Positions 52,782-61,523 of a DNA stretch of 64,000 bases are shown here, piece by piece; position 1 is the first letter of the stretch; every line of letters begins with the position of its first letter. The DNA lies in assembly GCA_016841445.1 (NCBI GenBank), contig JAENZD010000001.1, positions 682,001 through 746,000 on the forward strand, read 5' to 3'. The notes under the pieces are model-generated. The model ran no database searches, was not told where the DNA came from, and saw only the letters and a list, made by a program, of their open reading frames with translations. The position numbers were made by a program, and so were the translations under genes. Source of the stretch: Anaerolineaceae bacterium. Its GTDB lineage: Bacteria; Chloroflexota; Anaerolineae; Anaerolineales; Anaerolineaceae.

Positions 52782-53314
52782 TGGCAGAAAAATTAAGTTA
52801 CAGAATGCTGCAAATTGGAGGCGTACCGGCGGGTATTTTGGGAATCGATGAGCTTTTCCAGAAGTTATTTGAAGAAAACATCAAACCGGAAGATGAAGAT
52901 CTAGCAGACCGGTTGATCAAAGGGGTGAGAGAGCATAACTACATCCCGAAGCCAGCCCTAAAAGACTACCAGGTGGTTTTGATGGACGAATACAATCAAT
53001 TTTATGGGGTGAAAAAAGGTGGAACTGGGGTCGTAACTCGGGATTATGGGCAGTGGGAAGGGCATCCAAGGGAGAACATTCCCTGGTTCCCGACAGTTTC
53101 TCCTGAGCTCTGTAATGGCTGTGAGAAGTGCTTGGAAATCTGTCCTAAAGATGTATTTGTGATGAGTGACACAGGAAAGGCAGTGGTTAACGAACCATTC
53201 TTGTGTATAGTGGGGTGCTGTATCTGCAAAAGTGCCTGCGATCCGGAGGCAATCCTGATGCCTACTCGGGAGATGCTGGATTCCTACCGGCATGGACAGC
53301 GCAAAAGCACATAG
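52781..53314 (+). CDS. 4Fe-4S dicluster ferredoxin-like protein
   Basis: 177 residues. About 95 N-terminal residues of unknown fold (MLQIGGVPAGILGIDELFQK) precede a C-terminal ferredoxin domain with CNGCEKCLEICPKDVF and CIVGCCICKSACDPEAI, each offering four Cys for two clusters. It probably moves electrons in the cytoplasm. Coupling to sufE suggests it is either an electron donor to, or a client of, cluster assembly. Confidence 0.82.
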   Translation: MAEKLSYRMLQIGGVPAGILGIDELFQKLFEENIKPEDEDLADRLIKGVREHNYIPKPALKDYQVVLMDEYNQFYGVKKGGTGVVTRDYGQWEGHPRENIPWFPTVSPELCNGCEKCLEICPKDVFVMSDTGKAVVNEPFLCIVGCCICKSACDPEAILMPTREMLDSYRHGQRKST

Positions 53315-53382
53315 AAATGAATTTGGGGTTATTACCTTTTAGGCATCAAAGATTCATTACTTAAGAACTAACCAATGACAAC

Positions 53383-54252
53383 TTAAATTTTTGGGAGAAG
53401 GTCTGGAATTTCTTCCGGGTAATTTGCAACCTGTACACCAGCATTCTTCAAGGCTTTGATCTTTGATTCAGCGGTGCCTACACCCCCTTCGATGATCGCG
53501 CCGGCATGTCCCATGCGTTTATTGGGTGGGGCAGCTTGTCCGGCGATGAAACCGATCACGGGTTTGGTCATATGCTCGGAAATGAATGCCGCCGCTCTTT
53601 CCTCATCCTGCCCACCAATCTCACCGATCAATATCACCTTATCTGTTTGGGGATCCCCTTCAAAATGAGAAAGAATATTCCTAAAATTATTTCCAATGAT
53701 GGGATCACCGCCGATCCCTACACAGGTGCTGGTACCAATCCCAGCTTGTTTAAGGGCGTACATCACTTCATAGGTCAGTGTGCCTGAGCGAGAGACGATA
53801 CCGACTGACCCCTTCTGGGTGATCGTACTGGGGATGATTCCAACCTTTGCATAAGGTGGTGCGATGATTCCCGGTGAGTTAGGACCTATCAGCATGACGT
53901 TTTGACGATCAATCACAGCTTTAACCCGCAGCATTTCCTTTACTGGGATACCTTCCGTAATGCATACGATCAACGGGATGCCAGCGTCAGCTGCTTCAAG
54001 AACAGCATCAGCGGCAAAACGAGAAGGTACAAAAATGACGGTTGCATTTGCCCCAGTCATCTCAACCGCAGTTTTGACACTATCAAAAACTGGAACCTTA
54101 CCGCCCAGTACCCAATCGCCTCCCTTGCCAGGGGTGACACCAGCAACGATGTTTGTACCATAGGATAACATCTGCCCAGCATGGAAATTGCCCTCGTTCC
54201 CTGTTATCCCCTGGATCATTAATCGGGTTTCGGAATCGATCAATATGCTCAT
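53383..54252 (-). CDS. sucD: succinyl-CoA synthetase (ADP-forming) alpha subunit
   Basis: 289 residues. CoA-binding Rossmann domain ([18 protein letters not shown] as [26 protein letters not shown]) and the catalytic His in [17 protein letters not shown], which is phosphorylated in the reaction. It makes ATP (or GTP) from succinyl-CoA, linking with the methylmalonyl-CoA route found at 9-11 kb. sucC is upstream with a 4-base overlap. A malate-CoA ligase role is a minor alternative. Confidence 0.93.
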   Translation of the reverse strand: MSILIDSETRLMIQGITGNEGNFHAGQMLSYGTNIVAGVTPGKGGDWVLGGKVPVFDSVKTAVEMTGANATVIFVPSRFAADAVLEAADAGIPLIVCITEGIPVKEMLRVKAVIDRQNVMLIGPNSPGIIAPPYAKVGIIPSTITQKGSVGIVSRSGTLTYEVMYALKQAGIGTSTCVGIGGDPIIGNNFRNILSHFEGDPQTDKVILIGEIGGQDEERAAAFISEHMTKPVIGFIAGQAAPPNKRMGHAGAIIEGGVGTAESKIKALKNAGVQVANYPEEIPDLLPKI

Positions 54253-55391
54253 GCTGACAACTCCTGCGATAATGAAACAGCTTTTTCCGCAGCTTCTTCC
54301 AGGGAATCTGCAGTTATTAGGTTAGAATCAGCTAATATTTGCTTTCCCTCTGCTTCATTTGTTCCAACCAAGCGAATCACAAATGGAATATTGGTGTCAA
54401 AATCAGCCAGGGTCTGCTGGATACCTAGTGCAACCTCATCACAACGGGTGATGCCCCCAAAAATATTGATCAGTATCGTCTTGACCTGCTTATCCGTCAG
54501 CATGATCCGTAATGCAGCAGCCACCTTTTCAGAACTGGCACCCCCTCCGATATCAAGAAAGTTAGCGGGTTGACCGCCCTTATGCTGGATGATATCCATG
54601 GTTGCCATAGCAAGCCCTGCTCCGTTGACAAGGCAGCCGATATTTCCATCAAGCTTGATATAGGATAAACAGAATTTACGAGCCTCTGATTCCTGGGGTG
54701 ATTCAATGGTGATATCCCTACGATCCAGTAATTCTGGGTGCCTGAACAGGGCATTATCATCGATGATGATTTTGCCATCAAGCGCGACCAGCCGTTTACC
54801 AGTTGTGATGACCAGCGGATTGATCTCTGCCAGCGTGGCATCCAGATCGGTATAGACATTATATAAACTACGGGAAAGTGCAATAAATGAGCGCCATAAT
54901 TCCCGGGGTATCTCAATGTCTGTTGCGAGGTTCCTGGCCTGGAAGTCCCTGAGACCTAATAATGGGTTGATGTTGACGCGAAAGATCTTCTCAGGTGATA
55001 ACCTGGCAATCTCTTCGATGTCAACACCCCCCTCAGCACTGGCGATTAATAGGGTTTCTCCTTTTTCGCGATCAACGGTCATACCGAAATAAATTTCTTG
55101 CTGAATGCTAACGGCTTCTTCAATCAAAAGCCTGCGGACAGGGATGTCTTTGATCCTTTCGCCCAGGATTTTTGATGCTACATCCTCTGCTTCATCGGGT
55201 GACTTGACCAGTCTGATCCCACCTGCTTTTCCCCGGCCACCAACCAATACCTGAGCTTTAAGCACAACAGGCCCATTAATTTCTTCAGTGATTAGTTTCG
55301 CTTCTTCTGGTGTTGAAGCTAGCCGACCTCTGGGTATAGGAATTTGATAATTGGAAAAAATGTCTTTGGATTGATATTCGTGGAGTCGCAT
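54249..55391 (-). CDS. sucC: succinyl-CoA synthetase beta subunit
   Basis: 380 residues. ATP-grasp N-terminal part ([37 protein letters not shown]), metal-binding stretch AEINPLVIT and C-terminal ligase part with [32 protein letters not shown] and [14 protein letters not shown]. It forms the nucleotide-binding half of the enzyme with SucD; the stop overlaps the sucD start by 4 bases. Confidence 0.94.
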   Translation of the reverse strand: MRLHEYQSKDIFSNYQIPIPRGRLASTPEEAKLITEEINGPVVLKAQVLVGGRGKAGGIRLVKSPDEAEDVASKILGERIKDIPVRRLLIEEAVSIQQEIYFGMTVDREKGETLLIASAEGGVDIEEIARLSPEKIFRVNINPLLGLRDFQARNLATDIEIPRELWRSFIALSRSLYNVYTDLDATLAEINPLVITTGKRLVALDGKIIIDDNALFRHPELLDRRDITIESPQESEARKFCLSYIKLDGNIGCLVNGAGLAMATMDIIQHKGGQPANFLDIGGGASSEKVAAALRIMLTDKQVKTILINIFGGITRCDEVALGIQQTLADFDTNIPFVIRLVGTNEAEGKQILADSNLITADSLEEAAEKAVSLSQELSA

Positions 55392-55482
55392 ATATTGTTT
55401 AGGTTATTAATAATTTGTTAACCGATTATACCATGCGTATGGATTTTGAATTCTATTTGGTATGTGATTTTTTTTATTAAAA

Positions 55483-55512
55483 CAGGATGCCCGGGTATTT
55501 GTGAGCATCCTG
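55483..55512 (-). terminator. terminator of the SPFH operon
   Basis: CAGGATGC (55483-55490) and GCATCCTG (55505-55512) form an 8-bp stem. On the minus strand TTTTAAT follows. It lies downstream of the SPFH gene stop. Confidence 0.65.
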
Positions 55513-55528
55513 TAAATTTATACAAATT

Positions 55529-55556
55529 GTAGAGATGCCGTAAGAGGCATCTCTAC
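55529..55556. repeat. palindromic repeat GTAGAGATGCC/GGCATCTCTAC
   Basis: A perfect 11-bp inverted repeat with a 6-base loop (GTAAGA). The GTAGAGA...TCTCTAC form resembles dispersed palindromic elements common in intergenic DNA of cyanobacteria and some Chloroflexota. Only one copy was seen in this window. It could also help terminate the SPFH transcript. Confidence 0.5.
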
Positions 55557-55582
55557 ACCGATTTCTAGAAAGCGTTAGTCAA

Positions 55583-56635
55583 TTAGCCGTTCAGGAAATT
55601 CTCGAGGGAGTCTTTGCTGATACGGTAAGCACTCCCGATTTTTCGCGCTTTCAAATCGCCTGCCTCAATCGCTGCGACGACATCTTCAGCTGCGACTTTG
55701 AGGAATTGTGCTGCTTCTGCTGGGGTCATGACGTCAGGCATACCTCCTGCGGCTGCGCCGCCAGCTGCGCCAGCCGTACCAGCCTGGTTTTGACTGACAT
55801 TGTTCAAAGCACCACCTATGGCGTTGCCGATTCCCATCCCAGCGCCAATCCCAGCAGTGAGGCCTGCACCGCCGCTTGGGTTCTGAGCCGCCTCACGCAT
55901 CGCATCTGCTGCCTGCAGTTGGGTATAGGTCTGCATATCGAGCACGCCCATTGCACGTAATTCTTCCGCTGATTTGGATGACGGCTTGAGGTTGCCAATG
56001 TAGAACGATTTGAGGGTCAAACCAATGGCTGCAAAGTCGTCCTGGACCATGGCGCGTACACCTGCTGAAAGCTCATTGGTCTGGGCGATCAATTCCATCA
56101 CATTGCTCTTGGCTGTGGTTTCACCCAAAAGATCCTGCAGTTTCGAGAGCAGCATGGTGCGCATACGGTTTTCGATATCACCCGTGCGATAGTAGCCCTG
56201 CTGACCAACAACCTGGTTCACAAATTGCTGTGAATCGCTTACCTGGAAACTGTAGGTGCCGAAACCCTGCAGCAAGGCAACACCGAGTCCAACACCGGGA
56301 TTGCGAACGATAATGGGTTGAGGTGTTCCCCATTTCTGGTCAACAAACTCTCGTTTGGAAACAAAATACACTTCAGCTGTAAAAGGTGTCCGATCATTGA
56401 ATGCCTTGCTGACAAAGTCAATCAACAGCGGGATATTAGCGGTTGTAATGGTATGCCTTCCTGGTCCAAATACGTCCAGAGCTCGACCATCACGCATAAA
56501 GACCACTTCCTGCGCTTCACGAACGATTACTTGTGAGCCAATCCGCAGATCGGCGACACCGCTTTCGGGAAAACGATGGACGATCTCGTCTTTCATCTCA
56601 CGTGGATATTCAACAACATCAAAAATTCTAGCCAT
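55583..56635 (-). CDS. SPFH/Band 7 protein fused to a C-terminal excisionase-like HTH
   Basis: 350 residues. Residues 1-220 are the SPFH domain of the YdjI/virion-core-like group (VIVREAQEVVFMRDGRALDV, FGPGRHTITTANIPLL). A Gly/Ala/Asn-rich linker follows (about 245-300). The last 50 residues (VMTPAEAAQFLKVAAEDVVA, IEAGDLKARKIGSAYRISKD, SLENFLNG) form an HTH_17/excisionase-type helix-turn-helix. YdjI relatives usually end in a zinc ribbon instead. No membrane span is evident. SPFH proteins build membrane-linked scaffolds; an attached DNA-binding-like domain is unusual. It follows the coiled-coil gene at 57214 by 51 bases. Confidence 0.85.
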   Translation of the reverse strand: MARIFDVVEYPREMKDEIVHRFPESGVADLRIGSQVIVREAQEVVFMRDGRALDVFGPGRHTITTANIPLLIDFVSKAFNDRTPFTAEVYFVSKREFVDQKWGTPQPIIVRNPGVGLGVALLQGFGTYSFQVSDSQQFVNQVVGQQGYYRTGDIENRMRTMLLSKLQDLLGETTAKSNVMELIAQTNELSAGVRAMVQDDFAAIGLTLKSFYIGNLKPSSKSAEELRAMGVLDMQTYTQLQAADAMREAAQNPSGGAGLTAGIGAGMGIGNAIGGALNNVSQNQAGTAGAAGGAAAGGMPDVMTPAEAAQFLKVAAEDVVAAIEAGDLKARKIGSAYRISKDSLENFLNG

Positions 56636-56686
56636 AAGATTTCACTCCATATTCTGGTCTAATTAATTTCACGTATTTCTTTCTGT

Positions 56687-57214
56687 TTATGATTCTCCAG
56701 CGATCCCTTTCAAGACCTCTGAACGCTTATTGAAGGCATCCACGCACTGCTGGCTGACACTTCTCAGGTGCCTGATCGCTGCATCTAAGCCTTCTGTGCC
56801 AATAGACGTTTCTACGTTATCGACTGCAGACCCGACTTCATCGGACATTGCCAATAGGGCATAATCATATTTATAGGCATCATCCAGTTCCTCTTCTTTG
56901 ATCTTGATTGCATCAAAGATCCCGGCATAGCCGTAGGATGCTGTGCGTACCCGATCAATAAATTGCCGAATTTTTAGCACAGATGCTTCAAGATCATCGA
57001 TGTAGCCCAGCTCTCCCTGACTGATTAGATCTCTCTGTAGGCCAGAAATACGCTGGTAGTGGGTCTCAAATTCATCTGCGACCTTGTCGCGAAGAAGCTT
57101 GTCCGACATGCGGCGGTCTCCTCGTTGGATATACCCTTTAAAACCAGGTACCTTAGCTAGGAGTTTCTTTATAAAATCCTGCTCGCCGGTTACACGATCT
57201 AAAATATCACTCAT
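56687..57214 (-). CDS. coiled-coil protein upstream of SPFH gene, unknown function
   Basis: 175 residues from the ATG at 57214, with GGAGG 5 bases upstream; an ATG seven codons earlier lacks a good SD. The sequence is almost all helical, acidic and free of membrane spans or Cys-rich motifs: GFKGYIQRGDRRMSDKLLRD, then VADEFETHYQRISGLQRDL, and a long helix to the end. I do not recognise a named family. Same strand and short distance to the SPFH gene suggest a partner or client of that scaffold, in the way PspA-like proteins pair with YdjI-type proteins. Confidence 0.7.
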   Translation of the reverse strand: MSDILDRVTGEQDFIKKLLAKVPGFKGYIQRGDRRMSDKLLRDKVADEFETHYQRISGLQRDLISQGELGYIDDLEASVLKIRQFIDRVRTASYGYAGIFDAIKIKEEELDDAYKYDYALLAMSDEVGSAVDNVETSIGTEGLDAAIRHLRSVSQQCVDAFNKRSEVLKGIAGES

Positions 57215-57394
57215 TGTTCCTCCATTGGTAAACAATTTTGTCTAAGACGTTTAACGATCAATTTAATTATACAAACTCTTGATGTGCATAGCAATATAAA
57301 ATCTTAGGTATTTTCAACATTTCATAACCATATTCATTATATAGCATCTTTATAATAGTATATAATATAAATTGAAGATTTCAAAGGAGCGACG

Positions 57395-57547
57395 ATGAAA
57401 AAACTTCCTTATGAACAGGGGGCAGGTTTAGTTGAGTGGATCTTAATTATTGTTTTGGCATTTATGATTTTAGTAACGATTTTCTTGCTGTTCAGACCTG
57501 CTATGGGTATGTGGATTCAAAATTTACTTGATTCTGTTCAAAATTAG
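57395..57547 (+). CDS. Flp/TadE-like small pilin
   Basis: 50 residues (MKKLPYEQGAGLVEWILIIV start, then a hydrophobic helix and a short polar tail ending NLLDSVQN). EQG with A-G-L-V-E following gives the class-4b prepilin cleavage pattern, Gly before and Glu at +5, next to an aromatic residue as in Flp (G.TAIEY). A 20-residue hydrophobic helix follows. AAAGGAG lies 5 bases before the ATG and TATAAT at 57361-57366 fits a promoter. No tad genes adjoin it. It ends 45 bases before comF. Confidence 0.7.
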   Translation: MKKLPYEQGAGLVEWILIIVLAFMILVTIFLLFRPAMGMWIQNLLDSVQN

Positions 57548-57592
57548 GCATCATCATTGTTTATTAGAAAGAAAAATCATTCGGTGAAAACT

Positions 57593-58336
57593 ATGATTTC
57601 AGATCTGATTAACAAAGGTTTCTGGACTGCCCTTGATTGGATATACCCACCATTGTGTGCGGGGTGTGGGCAACCCGGTTTCCGTTTATGTCCTGATTGT
57701 CTGTCAAAAATAAAAATCCGAGGAAATGATTATTGTGTAGTCTGCGCTCAAAAATTAAAAGAATTTGATAGGGTGTGTCAGAAGTGCAAGACCGATCCAC
57801 ACTCTTTCACAGCAATTCGTTGCTTGAGTGATTATGAAGGAGTCATCAGAGAATGCATACACAGCCTTAAGTATCAAAAAAACCTCAGCTTGGGCGATAT
57901 CTTTGCTGATATGCTGGCCGAACTGGTGCTCGAAGAAAAATGGGAGATCAACCTGATTTTACCTGTGCCCCTCAGCACTCAGCGAAAAGCAGAACGAGGC
58001 TATAATCAGGCTGCTCATCTCGCAAAACCTCTGGCTGCACGACTTGGTGTGGCTTATCATCCTTATGGATTAAAACGGGTGCGTAATACCCGATCCCAGG
58101 TTGGTCTTTCCGCTGAAGAAAGACACTTGAATGTAAATGGTGCATTTGAAGCGCTGCCGGACATCGTCTCTGGTAGAAGGGTTTTGGTTGTTGATGATGT
58201 GATGACCACTGGTTCAACCCTTTCCGCATGTGCAGATACTTTATTTAAAACAGGTGCCCACACGATATTCTGCCTGGCGCTTGCAGGTTATCCTGAAAAG
58301 AGAAATGTGGCCGCAATGTTCGACCATCTAGTATAA
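57593..58336 (+). CDS. comF: ComF family phosphoribosyltransferase-like protein
   Basis: 247 residues from the ATG at 57593; GTG at 57584 and TTG at 57557 are alternatives. N-terminal zinc-finger Cys pairs (CAGCGQPGFRLCPDC and CVVCAQ...CQKC) precede a phosphoribosyltransferase fold with VLVVDDVMTTGSTLSACADT. ComF is needed for uptake of transforming DNA in naturally competent bacteria but is widespread; its reaction is unknown. The pilin-like gene just upstream makes a DNA-uptake link tempting. Confidence 0.9.
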   Translation: MISDLINKGFWTALDWIYPPLCAGCGQPGFRLCPDCLSKIKIRGNDYCVVCAQKLKEFDRVCQKCKTDPHSFTAIRCLSDYEGVIRECIHSLKYQKNLSLGDIFADMLAELVLEEKWEINLILPVPLSTQRKAERGYNQAAHLAKPLAARLGVAYHPYGLKRVRNTRSQVGLSAEERHLNVNGAFEALPDIVSGRRVLVVDDVMTTGSTLSACADTLFKTGAHTIFCLALAGYPEKRNVAAMFDHLV

Positions 58337-58367
58337 TTTTGTTAACCCAATCGAAATGGAGGCTTAA

Positions 58368-58940
58368 ATGACTGTCAAGATTGATATCTTCACCAAGAAT
58401 TTAGATCTAACCGATCGGCTAAATGATTACGTCATCAAGAAAGTTGAAAAGCTGGAAAAGTTTTTAGATGAGGTTGATGAATGTCGTGTTGACCTTTCTC
58501 ACACGAAAACGGCAAGAAATGCTAGCGACAGGCATGTTGCCCAATTAACACTGCGAGGTAAAGGTTTTATCTTACGCTCTGAAGAGCGGTCAGACAGTAT
58601 CTTTTCTGCAGTTGATGCAGCCCTTGATAAGATGAGACGGCAGGTCCGAAGGTATAAAGGTAAACGAGAACGGGGTCGAGGGGACGGTCAGACCATTGCC
58701 GATGCAATAAACCTGGTTTATCCAGATGAGGTGCCAGTAGAGGATGAGGAACAGGCGGTTATTGCTCGCAGGAAACGATTTGTATTGGCTCCAATGGATG
58801 AACTTGAAGCGATTGAGCAGATGAAGTTGTTAGGTCATGAAAACTTCTTCTTATTTTATAATGCAAACACAAGTGAGTTTAATGTGCTTTATAAGCGTCG
58901 GGATGGGACATACGGGATCATCATCCCGATTCTTGGTTGA
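58368..58940 (+). CDS. hpf: ribosome hibernation promoting factor, long form
   Basis: 190 residues. N-terminal HPF/RaiA domain (NLDLTDRLNDYVIKKVEKLE, then KFLDEVDECRVDLS) and, after a linker, the C-terminal dimerisation domain (RRKRFVLAPMDELEAIEQMK, FFLFYNANTSEFNVLYKRRD, GTYGIIIPIL). The long form joins two 70S ribosomes into inactive 100S dimers in slow growth. GGAGG precedes the ATG. A hairpin terminator follows. Confidence 0.94.
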   Translation: MTVKIDIFTKNLDLTDRLNDYVIKKVEKLEKFLDEVDECRVDLSHTKTARNASDRHVAQLTLRGKGFILRSEERSDSIFSAVDAALDKMRRQVRRYKGKRERGRGDGQTIADAINLVYPDEVPVEDEEQAVIARRKRFVLAPMDELEAIEQMKLLGHENFFLFYNANTSEFNVLYKRRDGTYGIIIPILG

Positions 58941-58963
58941 TCTTTAGTATAATCATAATTTGG

Positions 58964-58997
58964 CTTGTACAAAAACCTTGTACAAGTCATTTATTTT
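58964..58997 (+). terminator. terminator of hpf
   Basis: CTTGTACAA (58964-58972) and TTGTACAAG (58978-58986) form a perfect 9-bp stem with a 5-base loop, followed by the T-rich TCATTTATTTTT. Confidence 0.75.
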
Positions 58998-59057
58998 TAA
59001 AAGATGACCCGGTTTAATATGATAGAATTTAATTGATACTAGATATGGAGGAACAAT

Positions 59058-59696
59058 ATGGTTGATGATTGCAATGATCCTTTAGCCTTAGCAGCAGATT
59101 TATTTTGCGAAGAAGAGATGGATTTAGACAGCATTGAGGATTCCGTTGAAAAGATTCTCACTGCAGTTGGGGAAGACACAACTCGGGAAGGGCTTGTGCG
59201 GACCCCTCACAGGGTTGCGAAAAGTTATCAGGAGCTGTTAGAGGGATACCGCATGGATCCGAGAGCACTAATTAACGATGCCGTGTTTGATATTGCCTAT
59301 GATGAAATGGTCATTGTGCGGGACATCGAGTTTTCCAGTTTATGCGAACACCACATGCTCCCATTTATGGGGCGAGTGCATGTTGCCTATATTCCATCAG
59401 ATAAAGTGATTGGACTATCGAAAATTCCCAGGATTGTTGACCTATTTTCCAGAAGACTGCAGGTCCAGGAACGCATGACCAAACAGATCGCGGATTATAT
59501 TGATGTCGTGCTGAAGCCTCAGGGTGTTGCGGTTGTCGCAGAAGGTTTGCATATGTGCATGATGCTGAGAGGTGTCAAGAAACATGAGGCTCGGATGACA
59601 ACCTCCGCGATGTTGGGTGTCTTCAGGGACGATTTGTCTACTCGAATGGAATTCCTGGATAGTATCTCACGCGGTGCAAAAGAGCTGCATATTTAG
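59058..59696 (+). CDS. folE: GTP cyclohydrolase I
   Basis: 212 residues. Zinc ligands are in SLCEHHMLPFMGRVHVAYIP (Cys and His) and LHMCMMLRGVKK (Cys). TREGLVRTPHRVAKSYQELL and GLSKIPRIVDLFSRRLQVQE are typical. It converts GTP to dihydroneopterin triphosphate for folate or other pterins. GGAGGAAC lies before the ATG. folB is convergent 7 bases away. Confidence 0.96.
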   Translation: MVDDCNDPLALAADLFCEEEMDLDSIEDSVEKILTAVGEDTTREGLVRTPHRVAKSYQELLEGYRMDPRALINDAVFDIAYDEMVIVRDIEFSSLCEHHMLPFMGRVHVAYIPSDKVIGLSKIPRIVDLFSRRLQVQERMTKQIADYIDVVLKPQGVAVVAEGLHMCMMLRGVKKHEARMTTSAMLGVFRDDLSTRMEFLDSISRGAKELHI

Positions 59697-59703
59697 GATT
59701 GGA

Positions 59704-60048
59704 CTATCGGTTGATCTCAACCCCGACTGCACCAGCTGCTGAGACTGCATTTGGTTTTTCAATTCTGAGCCACAAACTTAGAATCCGATCATCTTCTAGG
59801 ATTTTGTCAGCAAGGGCCTGACTCAAGGCTTCAACCGTGTAAAAGTGGCTCTTATCGATAATTTCGATGATCAATTTTGCCAATGTTGAATAATTAACAG
59901 ATTGGTTGATATCATCAGTTAACGCGGCCTTTGAAATATCTGCACCTATCCTGGCGCTGACCCTGATTGGCTGCGGTTTCCTTTGTTCATGGGGATGGAT
60001 CCCTAAAATGCCAGAAGTTTCTAAATTATCGATAAATATAGTATCCAT
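59704..60048 (-). CDS. folB: dihydroneopterin aldolase
   Basis: 114 residues. Opening IFIDNLETSGILGIHPHEQR (in canonical form L.V.GI.G.HP.E), VNYSTLAKLIIEII, the Glu of FYTVEALSQALADKI and a final LRIEKPNAV agree with FolB. It cleaves dihydroneopterin to the hydroxymethyl-dihydropterin used by FolK, whose gene lies at the right edge. Convergent with folE. Confidence 0.9.
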   Translation of the reverse strand: MDTIFIDNLETSGILGIHPHEQRKPQPIRVSARIGADISKAALTDDINQSVNYSTLAKLIIEIIDKSHFYTVEALSQALADKILEDDRILSLWLRIEKPNAVSAAGAVGVEINR

Positions 60049-60105
60049 AATTGGCTCACTTTCCTGTTTCGTATATTGTACCGAGAAATTTGAAAATGAG
60101 GGAAC

Positions 60106-61512
60106 ATGAAGATCGTCATTTTCTCAATCAACCCGATTTTCCCCGATAAAGTTACCGGCGGGGCTTCAAAACACCTTTACCATATTGCCCGTCACCTTGG
60201 GGAGATGGGACATCAGGTTGAGATTCTTTGTGCCGGATCACTTGATGAGGAATCAAAATTTTATTGGGCGGACCAGGTTACAGTATTACCTGTTCTGCCC
60301 TTTCATTTGCCCTTCCCACAACCTTACGCTGTCAGCGGGGGCGAGTTGGCATTGATGGTCAGCCGGTTATTTCAATCGCTGGAAAAAGCAGATCGATTTT
60401 ATATCCATGACGGAGAATGGTTGATACCTGGGGTTTATGATGGCATCCCAACCACAACCTCATTCCGGGATAATATCTATCCGGAGTCTGTCTTGGGATC
60501 TTTCGTGACTAAAGCTGATGAAATCATCTGTATTTCACAGTATTCTGCAGATGTGATCATAAGCACGGCAGGTCAATTCTATCCGGGGATTTCCGAGCGG
60601 TTGCATCTTATCAATAATGGGATCGATCTTTCAGTTTTCTCACCAAAAGATCCTTCAAGTTTAGCAAATGAATTAGGCTTAGATCGTCAAAAATACAGGA
60701 TACTGCTGCACCCGCATCGCCAGGAACCTGGCAAAGGTTTATCAGAAACCGTGCAGGTTGTGAGTCAACTTGTCTATCAATATGGTTTTTCGAATCTCAA
60801 GGTTCTGGTTCCAAGAGGGATCAAAGAAATGGTATCAGCGGGGGAATCAGATTATCATCAAGAAATGTTAGACTTAATGGAATCACAGGGTGTTGTGGAC
60901 CATTTTGTATCAATGCCGTGGCTGCCCAATGAACGGATGCCGGAATTATACAGCCTTGGGGATCTCACACTGTGCATGGGCAGATTTGTGGAGACATTTG
61001 GTAATGTTGCCTATGAGTCCCTGGCATGTGGGACACCCAGCATCGTCGCGAGAGTTGGTGTTCACCGAACTTTGCTTCCGGATGAGCTTATCGAAAAAGT
61101 CCATTATGGTGATGTGGATACTGCTGCTGCTTTAGCTGTAAAAATCTTGCGATCAGGAAAACAAATTCAACCTGGTGTCCTCGACTATCTTAAGAAAGAA
61201 TTTGATTTTGAGAAGCAGGTGCACTCCTATGGTGAGATCATCACTGGATGTAAGAAAAAGAAGAAATTCAGCTTTACGCCCTCAGGATCCGATGGGAACA
61301 AAAAATATGTCCTTGCACCCTGGTGTTATTTTCATGAGAATAAGATCTTTAATGATTTTAAATCTTCCTTTGAGGACGCCAGAGATTTATCAGAACTGCT
61401 CAAGAGATCAGATTGTATGTATAAAAAAGATGCTTTTGTGAATGGAATAACAGAAAATCAATGGGAGTCTTGGATCAATAAGACATGGATTGTCCCGAAT
61501 TATAAAGATTAA
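60106..61512 (+). CDS. glycosyltransferase family 4-like protein
   Basis: 468 residues with a GT-B layout. An N-terminal GT4-type domain (TGGASKHLYHIARHLGEMGH, QVEILCAGSL) and a C-terminal domain with HPHRQEPGKGLSETVQV, VDHFVSMPWLPNERMPELYS, LTLCMGRFVETFGNVAYESL and CGTPSIVARVG, in which Glu of ETFGNVAYES is the usual EX7E site. The final 90 residues have no recognised domain. It transfers a sugar from an activated donor to an unknown acceptor. It is followed 11 bases later by an SDR gene. Confidence 0.87.
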   Translation: MKIVIFSINPIFPDKVTGGASKHLYHIARHLGEMGHQVEILCAGSLDEESKFYWADQVTVLPVLPFHLPFPQPYAVSGGELALMVSRLFQSLEKADRFYIHDGEWLIPGVYDGIPTTTSFRDNIYPESVLGSFVTKADEIICISQYSADVIISTAGQFYPGISERLHLINNGIDLSVFSPKDPSSLANELGLDRQKYRILLHPHRQEPGKGLSETVQVVSQLVYQYGFSNLKVLVPRGIKEMVSAGESDYHQEMLDLMESQGVVDHFVSMPWLPNERMPELYSLGDLTLCMGRFVETFGNVAYESLACGTPSIVARVGVHRTLLPDELIEKVHYGDVDTAAALAVKILRSGKQIQPGVLDYLKKEFDFEKQVHSYGEIITGCKKKKKFSFTPSGSDGNKKYVLAPWCYFHENKIFNDFKSSFEDARDLSELLKRSDCMYKKDAFVNGITENQWESWINKTWIVPNYKD

Positions 61513-61523
61513 GAAAGGTAAAT

